Source: Chloroflexota bacterium
GTDB lineage: Bacteria; Chloroflexota; Anaerolineae; Promineifilales; Promineifilaceae
NCBI GenBank assembly: GCA_014584575.1
Contig: JACTMP010000022.1
Location: 1 to 64,000 of the forward strand
Direction: 5' to 3'
Length of the DNA stretch: 64,000 nt
Below are positions 12,197 to 19,904 of this stretch, one piece after another. Under the pieces are notes generated by a model. That model was not told the DNA's origin and did not search any database. It saw nothing but the letters and a program-made list of their open reading frames with translations. Position 1 is the first letter of the stretch. Each line of letters begins with the position of its first letter. The position numbers were made by a program, and so were the translations under genes.

Positions 12197-12894
12197 GCGG
12201 TTGTTTGCTTTTGAAACCGGTAGCCTACCCCACGTTCATTGTGGATATACACCGGATCGGCCGGGTCGTTCTCTAACTTCTTGCGTAAGTGCCCAATAAA
12301 AATACGGACGTAGTTCACATCAAACCGGTGGAAGGAGTCCGCCCACACTTTATCAAATAATTCCCGATGGGTTACCACTCGCGGCGACGCCTGCACCAAC
12401 ACCGTTAACATGTCATATTCCTTTGGGGTCAGGTTGAGATGTTCACCTTTGTACGTTACCTGGCGTAAGTTCAGGTTAATAACCAGGGTGCCATCATCAT
12501 AAGCCAGTCCGTTACTTTCAGGTGTGGCCCAACGCAAAGCGTTACGAATACGCGCCAGCAAGACGCTGTTTTTGAACGGTTTGATGACGTAATCATTAGC
12601 GCCCAATTCTAACCCCCGCACCGTATCTTCATCCGTCACATGGGCCGCAGTGAGAATGATGATGGGAATAGAGAGTTTGGCGCGGATGCGGCGACATACT
12701 TCCCACCCGTCTACACCGGGCATACTCAGGTCTAATATCACCAGGTCAGGGTGATGCTCGTCTACCAGGTGCAGGCCAAGTTGCCCATTCAGGGCCGTCA
12801 ACACATCATACCCCTGTTCCGTCAATAACAGGGTTAAGACCTTCAACATGTCGGGGCTGTCATCAATGACCAGGATTTTTTGGGAACCTGACAT
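12193..12894 (-). CDS. OmpR/PhoB-family response regulator
   Basis: A 233-residue regulator: receiver domain with acidic pocket Asp11/Asp12, phospho-acceptor Asp55 (VILDLSMPG) and Lys in IKPF, then a C-terminal winged helix ending GVGYRF. It should bind promoter DNA on phosphorylation. The ATG at 12894 has GAGGAG upstream. No histidine kinase gene is adjacent, so it is an orphan here. Its stop codon overlaps the parB stop on the other strand, leaving no room for a terminator between the two convergent genes. Confidence 0.93.
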   Translation of the reverse strand: MSGSQKILVIDDSPDMLKVLTLLLTEQGYDVLTALNGQLGLHLVDEHHPDLVILDLSMPGVDGWEVCRRIRAKLSIPIIILTAAHVTDEDTVRGLELGANDYVIKPFKNSVLLARIRNALRWATPESNGLAYDDGTLVINLNLRQVTYKGEHLNLTPKEYDMLTVLVQASPRVVTHRELFDKVWADSFHRFDVNYVRIFIGHLRKKLENDPADPVYIHNERGVGYRFQKQTTA

Positions 12895-13090
12895 CCACTT
12901 TCTCCTCGCAACAGTGACCACCTTTGAATTTTTGTGGTGTTTTGGGCAAGTTCTTGAATAATGTTCGCCGCTTTCTGTAAGATTTCGTCAGGAAAGAATT
13001 TACCGGTTGTAATCTGCCGATACTATACGGGTCATTCAAAGAGTTGGCAAGATAAGGCAATGGGCTTCTAGTCCCAATTTCGTGGCGCTT

Positions 13091-13693
13091 TCAGGGATAG
13101 GATGGCGGCGATAATGTGGGCACGGCCGTTGCCGTTCCGGTTGGTGTGGGTGTAGCCGATGGGGTGATGGTGGCGGTAGCGGTAGCCGTGGCGGTGGGTG
13201 TAAATGTGGCCGTGGGGGTTGCCGTAGGCAGTGGGGGCACAGCGGCGATGGGTACACCTTGGGCATCAACGGCCGTACTATACTCTGCCCGCGCCGATGA
13301 CCAACATTCACCCCCATGCGGGCGGGGGCAAACAATTTTCCACCAATACCCATCAGGGCTGCGGCCGACAATTTCTGCCCGCTCCCCGGCTTGCAGCGCC
13401 GTCAGGATGGGGTATTGGGTGCTGGGGCCGCGCCGCACATATAGCCCCACTTTGGCTGTCATCATGGGGGGCGTGACGGCCGTCTCCCCCACCACAGGTG
13501 TTGCTGTTTGCCCCTCTACCGGCGAGAACAATACAGGAGCAGGCACGGCCGTATGCGTCACAAAGGGCGGTAGGGTAGGGGGGGCCGGTTGGGTTACGGC
13601 CGTGCCCACCTCACTCAAACGGCAGGCCAATCCCGAAAATACGGCCAGGATTATTAAAATCGTCAAAGGGTAACTTCTGGTTAGCTGGTTCAT
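13091..13693 (-). CDS. SH3b-domain lipoprotein with Pro/Thr-rich tail
   Basis: A 200-residue product preceded by AGGAGGGATC. The N-terminus is a lipoprotein signal (lipobox SGLAC, Cys24). The centre (about residues 80-135) is a bacterial SH3 domain with the typical N-terminal motif VRRGPSTQYPIL, which usually binds peptidoglycan or surface partners. The last 50 residues are a PTATPTAT-type low-complexity tract. The G/C-skewed repeat creates long spurious frames on the opposite strand. The function beyond surface attachment is unknown. Confidence 0.85.
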   Translation of the reverse strand: MNQLTRSYPLTILIILAVFSGLACRLSEVGTAVTQPAPPTLPPFVTHTAVPAPVLFSPVEGQTATPVVGETAVTPPMMTAKVGLYVRRGPSTQYPILTALQAGERAEIVGRSPDGYWWKIVCPRPHGGECWSSARAEYSTAVDAQGVPIAAVPPLPTATPTATFTPTATATATATITPSATPTPTGTATAVPTLSPPSYP

Positions 13694-13703
13694 GATCCCT
13701 CCT

Positions 13704-13740
13704 GTGAATTAGGAATGATGAAGGATGAATGATGAATTGC
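13704..13740. repeat. Single arm of the ATTCATA-family repeat
   Basis: Tandem GAATTAG/GAATGAT/GAAGGAT/GAATGAT units, the same words as at 2331 and 57047 but with no inverted arm. It lies just upstream of the SH3b gene start. The rest of 13741-13911 shows two ACGGCCGT octamers and nothing else that I recognise. Confidence 0.65.
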
Positions 13741-13911
13741 ATCCCTCGTAGGTGCAGTATGGGAAAAAGCCGGGGACGAATCAACTACGACGGCCGTGTG
13801 AATGCCCCACGTTCTACCCATTGCCACTTTTGACGGCCGTCATAGAATTGGGGAGAAGGTAGGCATCCGATTTTTCCATGAAATCAGATATCTGGGACGA
13901 AGGCAGACAAG

Positions 13912-15432
13912 ATGGCAATTCCAGGTAAAGCAACCGAAACAGGGACACAGCAATACGCCGGGCGGTTTGGCACGCTCACCTACGTGCCGTTTGGCGTCAC
14001 GGGCTGGCGGGTCAGCCAGGCCGGTTTTGGCGGCTACAGGGTGGATAAAGACAACGGCTACCACGAGCAAGCCCTTCGTTTTGCCTTGCAAAAGGGAATC
14101 AACCTGATTGATACCAGCAGCAATTACACCGATGGCAATTCGGAGCGGCTCATTGGCCGGGTGCTGGCGGAACTGCTCGACAGCGGCGAGTTGAGGCGGG
14201 ATGAAGTGGTCATCGTCTCCAAAGCAGGCTATTTGCAGGGGTTCAATTATGCCCTGGCCGAACAGCGCAAACGGGAGGGACGGCCGTTTCCCAATCTCAT
14301 TAAATACGCCGACGGGCTAGATCACTGTATCCACCCCGAATTCCTGGCAGACCAACTAACCCGCAGCCTGGAACGGCTTAACCTGGACACACTGGATGTC
14401 TACCTGCTGCACAACCCGGAGTATTACCTGATGTGGGCCAAACGCGCCCACCTGACCCGTGAACAGGCACATGATGAGTATTACCGGCGCATTGAGCAGG
14501 CGTTTGGGCATTTGGAAGAGGAAGCGCGACACGGCCGTATCCAATGCTACGGCGTCAGTTCCAACTCGTTCCCCGAACCGGAAGGACATTACACCTTCAC
14601 ATCCCTGTCCCGCCTGTGGCAAATCGCCCACGCGATCAGCCCGCAGCACCACTTCCGGGTCATCCAGGCGCCCATGAATTTGTTTGAAACGGGGCTGGGC
14701 ACCGAACCCAACCAACCAGGGCAGCAGACCGTTTTACAGGTTGCCCACCAACACCAACTGACCGTGCTGATCAACCGACCCCTCAACGCCTTTCATCAAG
14801 ATGCCCTGACGCGCCTGGCCCGCGTACCCATGCCCGATTTTCCTGCGCCGCCGGAAGAGGTGTCAACCGGGGTTGACACTTTGCAGAAATTAGAGCGGCA
14901 ATTTCAGCAACAACTCCTGCCAGCTATGGCCGCTGACGACGATACCAAATCCTATTTGCGGGATCATCTGGCCCTGGGTTTGATGCTAGACGGCCGTTGG
15001 GGTGGCTTTGGCACGTATCAGAACTGGCTGGATTTACGGGCACAATTTTTACTGCCGCGCACGCAAACGGCCGTAGAAACGCTCTTAAACCTGGGAAATT
15101 TGCCCGCAGACGCCCACGACTGGCTGGACGAGTACGTTGATGTGGCCAATAACACATTCGCGGCCATAACCGCCTATTATCAAGAACAGGCCGCCCGGCG
15201 CGCCGAACATATCCAGCAAGCCGCCCAATCGGCCGATTTGGACTGGGCTGCGCCAACACTCAGCCAGACGGCCGTGCGTGCCCTGCGCTCAACCACCGGC
15301 GTCACCAGTGTCCTGGTCGGTATGCGCCGCCAGGATTATGTACAAGACGTATTGGCAGATTTGCAATACCCCGTCCCGACGGCCGAACGCCAGGAAAGCT
15401 GGCAGCAAATGACTCGATGGGTGAATTCCTGA
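13912..15432 (+). CDS. Long aldo/keto reductase-family protein
   Basis: The 506-residue product begins with a recognisable aldo/keto reductase barrel. The catalytic tetrad can be placed at Asp67, Tyr72, Lys104 and His167 (NLIDTSSNY, VSKAGY, LLHNPE). Typical AKRs have 270-330 residues. This one carries about 150 extra residues (roughly 300-450) between the barrel core and a final segment that still looks AKR-like (RSTTGVTSVLVGMR). It should reduce or oxidise carbonyl substrates with NADPH; the substrate is unknown. Two ATGs are possible, and the one used here lacks a strong ribosome binding site. Confidence 0.85.
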   Translation: MAIPGKATETGTQQYAGRFGTLTYVPFGVTGWRVSQAGFGGYRVDKDNGYHEQALRFALQKGINLIDTSSNYTDGNSERLIGRVLAELLDSGELRRDEVVIVSKAGYLQGFNYALAEQRKREGRPFPNLIKYADGLDHCIHPEFLADQLTRSLERLNLDTLDVYLLHNPEYYLMWAKRAHLTREQAHDEYYRRIEQAFGHLEEEARHGRIQCYGVSSNSFPEPEGHYTFTSLSRLWQIAHAISPQHHFRVIQAPMNLFETGLGTEPNQPGQQTVLQVAHQHQLTVLINRPLNAFHQDALTRLARVPMPDFPAPPEEVSTGVDTLQKLERQFQQQLLPAMAADDDTKSYLRDHLALGLMLDGRWGGFGTYQNWLDLRAQFLLPRTQTAVETLLNLGNLPADAHDWLDEYVDVANNTFAAITAYYQEQAARRAEHIQQAAQSADLDWAAPTLSQTAVRALRSTTGVTSVLVGMRRQDYVQDVLADLQYPVPTAERQESWQQMTRWVNS

Positions 15433-15792
15433 TCAACCGGGCAGCACTTCCCGGTATAAATGCCAGGAACCCTCTTTCTGCTGCTGGCCTTTGGGGGCGC
15501 GGTCGTAGTAAATGTCAAAAATACGGCCGTCGGCCACCTGCACCCGAAAATAAAAGCGCCCCACGCCCCATGATCCCCGTTTGGCCGCTTTCGCCAGATT
15601 AGCCGGCCGCATATTCACGCTCATTCGCCCCCGACGGCCGTAATCCCGCCACTCCTGTACCACCGCCACAATACCATACGTTTCCTCCTGCCACACAAAA
15701 CGGTCAGGGCACGGCGGCGTCTTGCTAACCAGCGGTGGTTTGTCAAATTCCACCACAATTGGTTCGCCAATAAAACGGGTTTGCTCGTCCAT
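15433..15792 (-). CDS. DUF6504-like small protein
   Basis: A 119-residue protein rich in charged and aromatic residues, with conserved-looking blocks FIGEPIVVEFD, CPDRFVW, EWRDYGRRGRM and GVGRFYFRV. I associate this pattern with the DUF6504 family, whose function is unknown; the family name is from memory. The ATG at 15792 is chosen because the upstream frame runs through an AATCTCC repeat and into the neighbouring gene. There is no signal peptide or membrane segment. Confidence 0.7.
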   Translation of the reverse strand: MDEQTRFIGEPIVVEFDKPPLVSKTPPCPDRFVWQEETYGIVAVVQEWRDYGRRGRMSVNMRPANLAKAAKRGSWGVGRFYFRVQVADGRIFDIYYDRAPKGQQQKEGSWHLYREVLPG

Positions 15793-15800
15793 AGGATTTG

Positions 15801-15862
15801 GTAATTGAGAGATTGGGGGTGGGGGATGAGCGGCCAAATCTCCTAATCTCCTGATCTCTCTT
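15801..15862. repeat. AATCTCC-family inverted tandem repeat
   Basis: ATTGAGAGATTGGG on one side and CTCCTAATCTCCTGATCTCT on the other form an imperfect hairpin. This is the first of seven copies of the family, all between 15.8 and 27.2 kb. It overlaps the last codon of the TolB-like lipoprotein gene. Confidence 0.75.
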
Positions 15863-16910
15863 ATGGCGCCCAGGCCAGCGAATCGGTAAAGGCCCCCTCC
15901 AGCCATTTGATCACATCTGATCCATCGGCAGCCATCTCATAAATACCACCTTGGCTGGCAAAGGCAAAGATCGGCTCGCCGGTGGGGGTAAAACGGCCGT
16001 ACAGCCCCACCCCATTCAGTGCCGTCAAACGCTCCGGCTCACCGCCTGTCACCGGGATGCGGTACCAGTCCGAAGGCAGATTATGGGCTGCCGCCACCTG
16101 CACACCCAACAGATGCTCCCACCAGGAACGGGCCGCTGCCAGTTCTACGGCGCTGAAATAAAGCATCTGGTTATCAGGAGAAAAAATGGGGGCGTCTACG
16201 GCCGTGAATACCGTTGTACTGACTACCTCTCTGGCATTGTTCCCATCCGGTTCGGCAATCACCAACGAGTTCGCCAGCGTGCCAGACTCGATAAGCACGT
16301 AGGCCAGCATTGCGCCGTCCGGGGAGAGTTGCGGCCAGATAGCCTCACCCGCAATGTGGTCAATCTGCCCCGTCGCCAGATGCAGGCGTTCCAAAGTAGT
16401 GTCAAAGGCATATTCTTCCCCTTCTCGTGGCCGGACGTGCGAAAAGTAGATGCTTTGCCCATCAGGCGACCAGACGGGGTTAAAAAACAGTTCACCATCC
16501 ACCTGCGGCCCTAAGAGCAACTCCATTTCTCCGCCATCTTGAGGCAGCAGATACAAACTGGTAAAACCAAAATTGATCTCACCTGGCGGCGGCGGGGGAG
16601 CATAGGCCACCACAAACCGGCCGCCGCTGCCCGCCACCGGCCACAGATCAAAAGAGGCCAGCCAGCCATTGGTTGGTACCTGGAAAATGGTGTGCCGAAC
16701 GGCAAAAATATGGTCAATTGCTACCAGGGCTTGCTGCCCGGCCGACAATTCAATGGCGTAAAAAGAACTGGTGGGGATGGTGGTGGGGGAGGGTACCGGG
16801 GTGGAGGCGACGGCCGTTCTACCCACAGTTTGAGTGGCGACGGCCGTTGTAGCCGATGTGCCACAACTCGTTAGCAGCAGGGTCAATAACAGGGCAAGAA
16901 CACGTCTCAT
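15861..16910 (-). CDS. TolB/WD40-like beta-propeller lipoprotein
   Basis: A 349-residue lipoprotein with signal LLLTSC (Cys16), a Thr/Pro-rich linker (residues 20-48), then repeated propeller blades with the PD40/TolB signature (WSPDGQSIYFS, LSPDGAMLAYV, FSPDNQMLYFS). Such propellers act as surface-exposed binding scaffolds. Its ATG overlaps the stop of the upstream radical SAM gene by 4 bp (ATGA type), so the two are translationally coupled. The stop lies against the AATCTCC repeat. Confidence 0.87.
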   Translation of the reverse strand: MRRVLALLLTLLLTSCGTSATTAVATQTVGRTAVASTPVPSPTTIPTSSFYAIELSAGQQALVAIDHIFAVRHTIFQVPTNGWLASFDLWPVAGSGGRFVVAYAPPPPPGEINFGFTSLYLLPQDGGEMELLLGPQVDGELFFNPVWSPDGQSIYFSHVRPREGEEYAFDTTLERLHLATGQIDHIAGEAIWPQLSPDGAMLAYVLIESGTLANSLVIAEPDGNNAREVVSTTVFTAVDAPIFSPDNQMLYFSAVELAAARSWWEHLLGVQVAAAHNLPSDWYRIPVTGGEPERLTALNGVGLYGRFTPTGEPIFAFASQGGIYEMAADGSDVIKWLEGAFTDSLAWAP

Positions 16911-18121
16911 GCCCCCATTGTATCGTCAAACAGGGGGAGTTGGTAAGACGGCCGTTGGCCATCCAACAACACAAACGGCTTCATCCGCTTTGTGGCAATA
17001 CCCAGTTTTTGCAAATCGCGTTCGTCACGCAGCGTTCCCTGGCGGCGGGCGGCCACAATGGTTTGGGCGCTTTTGGGGCCAACACCCGGTACCCGCAGTA
17101 GTTCTTCCGGCGCAGCCCGGTTCACCTCCACCGGATTTTCGCGCAAATTGGCCTGCGCCCAGGCCAGCTTGGGGTCAATTTCCAGCGGCAGGTTGCCTTG
17201 CTGGTTGAAGGGTAGTTCTTCCAGGTCAAACCCATAATCCCGAAAGAGAAAAGAGGTCTGGTATAACCGGTGCTGCCGCAGCGGATTCTCGGCTGGATTG
17301 TTTTCTAAAGGCGTATCAACAACCGGGCTAAAGGCGGAAAAGTAGACCCGCCGCAGCCGCAGTTGTTTATGCAAATACTCAGTGGTGGTCAGCAGTTCCA
17401 GGTCGCTTTCACCCACCGCCCCCACCACAAACTGGGTAACGGTGCTAGGCCAACGGCCGTGCCAGCCCAACCGATCTGGCTCCGCGCGGCGAATCTCATC
17501 GGCCCATTGCAACGGCCGTAACAACTCCTGCACAAACTCCTTCTTCGGCGCTAAATCAAGCAGCCGCCGGTCATTGGGCGCTTCCAGGTTCACCGAGAGC
17601 CGGTCGGCCAGGGTCATCGCTTGCCGCACCTGCTCCTTCTCCGCCCCCGGCATAATTTTCAGATGCAAATAACCCCGAAAATGGTATTTCTGGCGCAAAA
17701 TGGCGGCGGCGTCCAACAATTTGTCTTGGGTACTTACTCCACCTTTGATGATGCCCGAACTCAAAAACAGGCCATCCACCACCCCTGCCCGGTGCATGTC
17801 CATAAACGTCCTGGCCATCTCTTCCGGCTTAAAGGTCTGCCGACGGTAGTTACGCCCGGCGCGGAAGGGGCAGTAAAAGCAATTGCGCTCACAGGCCGAG
17901 GTGAGCAGCGTTTTTAACAGCCGCATTGGTTTGCCATCTGGCCTGACCGCTTCGTGAATGCCCAGAGAATCTTTTTTGAGGGGGAGGCCTCGAGGTGTGA
18001 GTGGTTCACCACAAGGGGCTATGGAGGGCGTGGGTAGCTTTCCTGGCTGGTTGGGGGTTTCTTCGGCCGGTTCCAGACCCATGTGAATGGCAATATCCTG
18101 CAACTTGACAAAGGCATCCAT
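16907..18121 (-). CDS. Radical SAM protein with C-terminal helix-hairpin-helix (putative DNA repair/modification type)
   Basis: A 404-residue protein. Cys77, Cys81 and Cys84 form the CX3CX2C radical SAM cluster site. The C-terminal part (about 340-365, RVPGVGPKSAQTIV) is a helix-hairpin-helix DNA-binding motif. This combination fits the family annotated as putative DNA modification/repair radical SAM proteins (TIGR03916, from memory). The usual small partner protein of that family is not next to it; a propeller lipoprotein is instead. A TATAAT at 18129-18134 ends 7 nt before the ATG, suggesting leaderless translation. Confidence 0.88.
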   Translation of the reverse strand: MDAFVKLQDIAIHMGLEPAEETPNQPGKLPTPSIAPCGEPLTPRGLPLKKDSLGIHEAVRPDGKPMRLLKTLLTSACERNCFYCPFRAGRNYRRQTFKPEEMARTFMDMHRAGVVDGLFLSSGIIKGGVSTQDKLLDAAAILRQKYHFRGYLHLKIMPGAEKEQVRQAMTLADRLSVNLEAPNDRRLLDLAPKKEFVQELLRPLQWADEIRRAEPDRLGWHGRWPSTVTQFVVGAVGESDLELLTTTEYLHKQLRLRRVYFSAFSPVVDTPLENNPAENPLRQHRLYQTSFLFRDYGFDLEELPFNQQGNLPLEIDPKLAWAQANLRENPVEVNRAAPEELLRVPGVGPKSAQTIVAARRQGTLRDERDLQKLGIATKRMKPFVLLDGQRPSYQLPLFDDTMGA

Positions 18122-18128
18122 GCCCCGA

Positions 18129-18157
18129 ATTATAGAACATTAGTTCCGGTTAAGCAA
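18129..18157 (-). promoter_or_regulatory. Promoter of the radical SAM gene, probably leaderless
   Basis: The minus strand reads TTGCTT (18152-18157), a 17-nt spacer, then TATAAT (18129-18134). Only 7 nt separate the -10 box from the ATG at 18121, so transcription would begin at or next to the start codon. No Shine-Dalgarno is present. Confidence 0.65.
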
Positions 18158-18167
18158 GGTAGGGTAA

Positions 18168-18286
18168 ATCGAAAGCCGGCGATTAAAATCGCGCCTACAC
18201 GCAGCAAAGCCGACCTTCGTCGGCTGGTTGTAGTCGGCGAAGGCCGACTTTGCTTTTTGTAGGTGCAGATTTCTCTGCCGCTGGGA
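18168..18286. repeat. 110-bp nested palindromic repeat, copy 1
   Basis: Nested hairpins: GGCGATTAAAATCGC, GCCGACCTTCGTCGGC, TCGGCGAAGGCCGA and GCAGATTTCTCTGC. A near-identical copy in the same orientation lies at 55062-55176. It occupies the gap after the divergent radical SAM gene. The remaining 18287-18457 shows no gene or clear signal. Confidence 0.85.
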
Positions 18287-18457
18287 GCAGTGCCAGACAA
18301 GGAGCAGAACCATTTTGACTGACCATTGCCTTTCAACCCCTTGCCTGGCGCTTCTTGAACGCCATTTAATTTTTTATGAGTTACTCATAATATATTCCAG
18401 GTGTTTGAGTGCCTCTACCAGAGAAAAATAACGCTGCCACACGGCCGTTATCCACCA

Positions 18458-19096
18458 TCAACCAGAAACACAAAAATACCAGTTGGGCTGCTTGGGGATG
18501 ATGGTGTGCCATTGGCCGGGAAAGCCGTTGTTTTGGGGCGGACGGCCGTCGGAGCGATACACATACCCGGCAAACTGTTTAAATCCCTGCTGCTCGGTGA
18601 GGAAAAACAGCGTTACCACTGCCCCATCTCGCTGTATCCAGACACGGCCGTTATCCGCCGATAGGCTCCGGTATGGTGGTGGCAGCCACAAGGTTCCCCC
18701 AGCGTCCGGCTGCCATTCGCCACTTTCCACCTTTTCCACTACCACCTGGTATTGGGGGGCATGATACCGATACCGCACTTCCTCCCAGATGGCGATAAAG
18801 GGCACCAACTGCAAGATGACCAGGGTAAACAGGTTAATGACCAGGGGCACGGCCGTGACCTTCACCCCCTCCCCTGCTCGCATAAACACAGTGGCCAGCG
18901 ACGCCAGGATAAGCGCAACCAGGATGAATTGCAGCATGTCTACCAGCGGATCTGTTTTGGATGGTTGTAAGGGGCTGCTGAGGCTGGCGCCAACGGCCGT
19001 CAGCGCCACCATGATCACGCCAAACCAGGCAGACACAATCCCCAATACCGAAAATTCCCGGCTGATTTCTTCGTCGGCATAGGTTGGGTAGGTCAT
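18458..19096 (-). CDS. Predicted membrane protein, unrecognised
   Basis: A 212-residue protein with three likely membrane helices in the first half (about residues 18-40, 55-72 and 80-103), then a soluble region of about 105 residues with aromatic and hydrophobic beta-like stretches ending in YFCVSG. The start has CAGGAG 6 nt upstream. I recognise no family. It is first in a run of membrane-protein genes on this strand, separated from the next by an AATCTCC repeat. Confidence 0.75.
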   Translation of the reverse strand: MTYPTYADEEISREFSVLGIVSAWFGVIMVALTAVGASLSSPLQPSKTDPLVDMLQFILVALILASLATVFMRAGEGVKVTAVPLVINLFTLVILQLVPFIAIWEEVRYRYHAPQYQVVVEKVESGEWQPDAGGTLWLPPPYRSLSADNGRVWIQRDGAVVTLFFLTEQQGFKQFAGYVYRSDGRPPQNNGFPGQWHTIIPKQPNWYFCVSG

Positions 19097-19109
19097 CGTT
19101 ACTCCTGAA

Positions 19110-19175
19110 AGATTGGAAATTGGAGATTGGAGATTGAAGCGCCTCTAATCTCCAATCTCCAATCTCTAGTCTCCA
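19110..19175. repeat. AATCTCC-family inverted tandem repeat
   Basis: GATTGGAAATTGGAGATTGGAGATTG pairs with a run of AATCTCC heptamers (CTAATCTCCAATCTCC...). The unit length is exactly 7 bp in the right arm. It fills the gap and overlaps the 3' end of the DUF1361 gene. Confidence 0.85.
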
Positions 19176-19834
19176 TACAACGTTGTTCCAGATGATAATT
19201 GCGGCAAAACAGTAAAAACGATATACGTAAACGTAAACACCGCCGTCAAACCAAGCGTGACAACGGCCGTGCGCGCCAGCAGCAGCGGGGTGGTCAGGGT
19301 CAGGTGCAGGTCAAGCAGCAGGGAGGTGGGGTTAGAAAACACGTCCCAACTATTCCAACGCAGGAAACGGCCGATATACACCCCCAACCCGCCCAATGCC
19401 AGCGCCGCCAGCACAAACAACCAGCCCATCCGCCCGCCCCATCGGGTCGTCACCGCCGTTTGCATCAGCGACAAGGAGGTATACGCCAGACACAAACCGG
19501 TCAGGGCAAAGGAAAAGAGCAAAATCATGTCATACCACATGGGCACATCGCCTCGTGGCCGTAAGTGCAGTAAATCGGTCACAATGTAAGGGGCGTTCGG
19601 GAAGAACAAAAGCCACAATAGGCCAAAGAAAATAGTGACATAATGTTTCACGGGGAACATTATGACAACTGTAGCAAATAGAAAGGGCAGCCAGGCCAGG
19701 ATCAAATTCCACACCAGAAAGCCGTAGAGCAGTTGCCCGCTGTAAAAGGCGCGTACTACCAGCAGCGCCACCGATACCGTAGACGCAAAAACCAGCGCCA
19801 GAAGGAGTAAGATGTATGGTCTGTTTAGAAACAT
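19166..19834 (-). CDS. DUF1361-family membrane protein
   Basis: A 222-residue protein with six or seven hydrophobic helices. It includes the pattern LAWLPFLFA followed by WLLFFPNAPYIVTDLLHL, which is the hallmark I associate with DUF1361. The function is unknown. The ATG at 19834 has an excellent GGAGG 8 nt upstream; the frame upstream of it only translates an AATCTCC repeat. The coding region contains a 16-bp near match to the ParB-binding site parS at 19644-19659. Confidence 0.85.
   Translation of the reverse strand: MFLNRPYILLLLALVFASTVSVALLVVRAFYSGQLLYGFLVWNLILAWLPFLFATVVIMFPVKHYVTIFFGLLWLLFFPNAPYIVTDLLHLRPRGDVPMWYDMILLFSFALTGLCLAYTSLSLMQTAVTTRWGGRMGWLFVLAALALGGLGVYIGRFLRWNSWDVFSNPTSLLLDLHLTLTTPLLLARTAVVTLGLTAVFTFTYIVFTVLPQLSSGTTLYGD
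19644..19659. promoter_or_regulatory. parS-like sequence (two mismatches to consensus)
   Basis: TGTTTCACGGGGAACA differs at two positions from the canonical parS TGTTTCACGTGAAACA. The near-palindrome extends to TAAT...ATTA on both sides. It lies inside a coding sequence about 8 kb from parAB. Canonical parS sites often lie in genes within tens of kb of parAB. Confidence 0.4.
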
Positions 19835-19856
19835 AAGCAATACCTCCGGGGGGGTG

Positions 19857-19904
19857 GAAATTAGAGATTGAGATAATCTCCAATCCCTAATCTCCAATCT
19901 CCTG
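19857..19904. repeat. AATCTCC-family inverted tandem repeat
   Basis: ATTAGAGATTGAGATAATCTCCAATCCCTAATCTCCAATCTCC: the right arm has 7-bp periodicity and the left arm is its short complement. It separates the DUF1361 and DUF4173 genes and overlaps the last codons of the latter. Confidence 0.8.

Noticed and set aside
13116-13673. Plus-strand frame rich in Val/Ala/Gly (MGTAVAVPVGVG start)
   Set aside because: It is the complement of the PTATPT low-complexity tail of the SH3b lipoprotein on the minus strand and has no own ribosome binding site.
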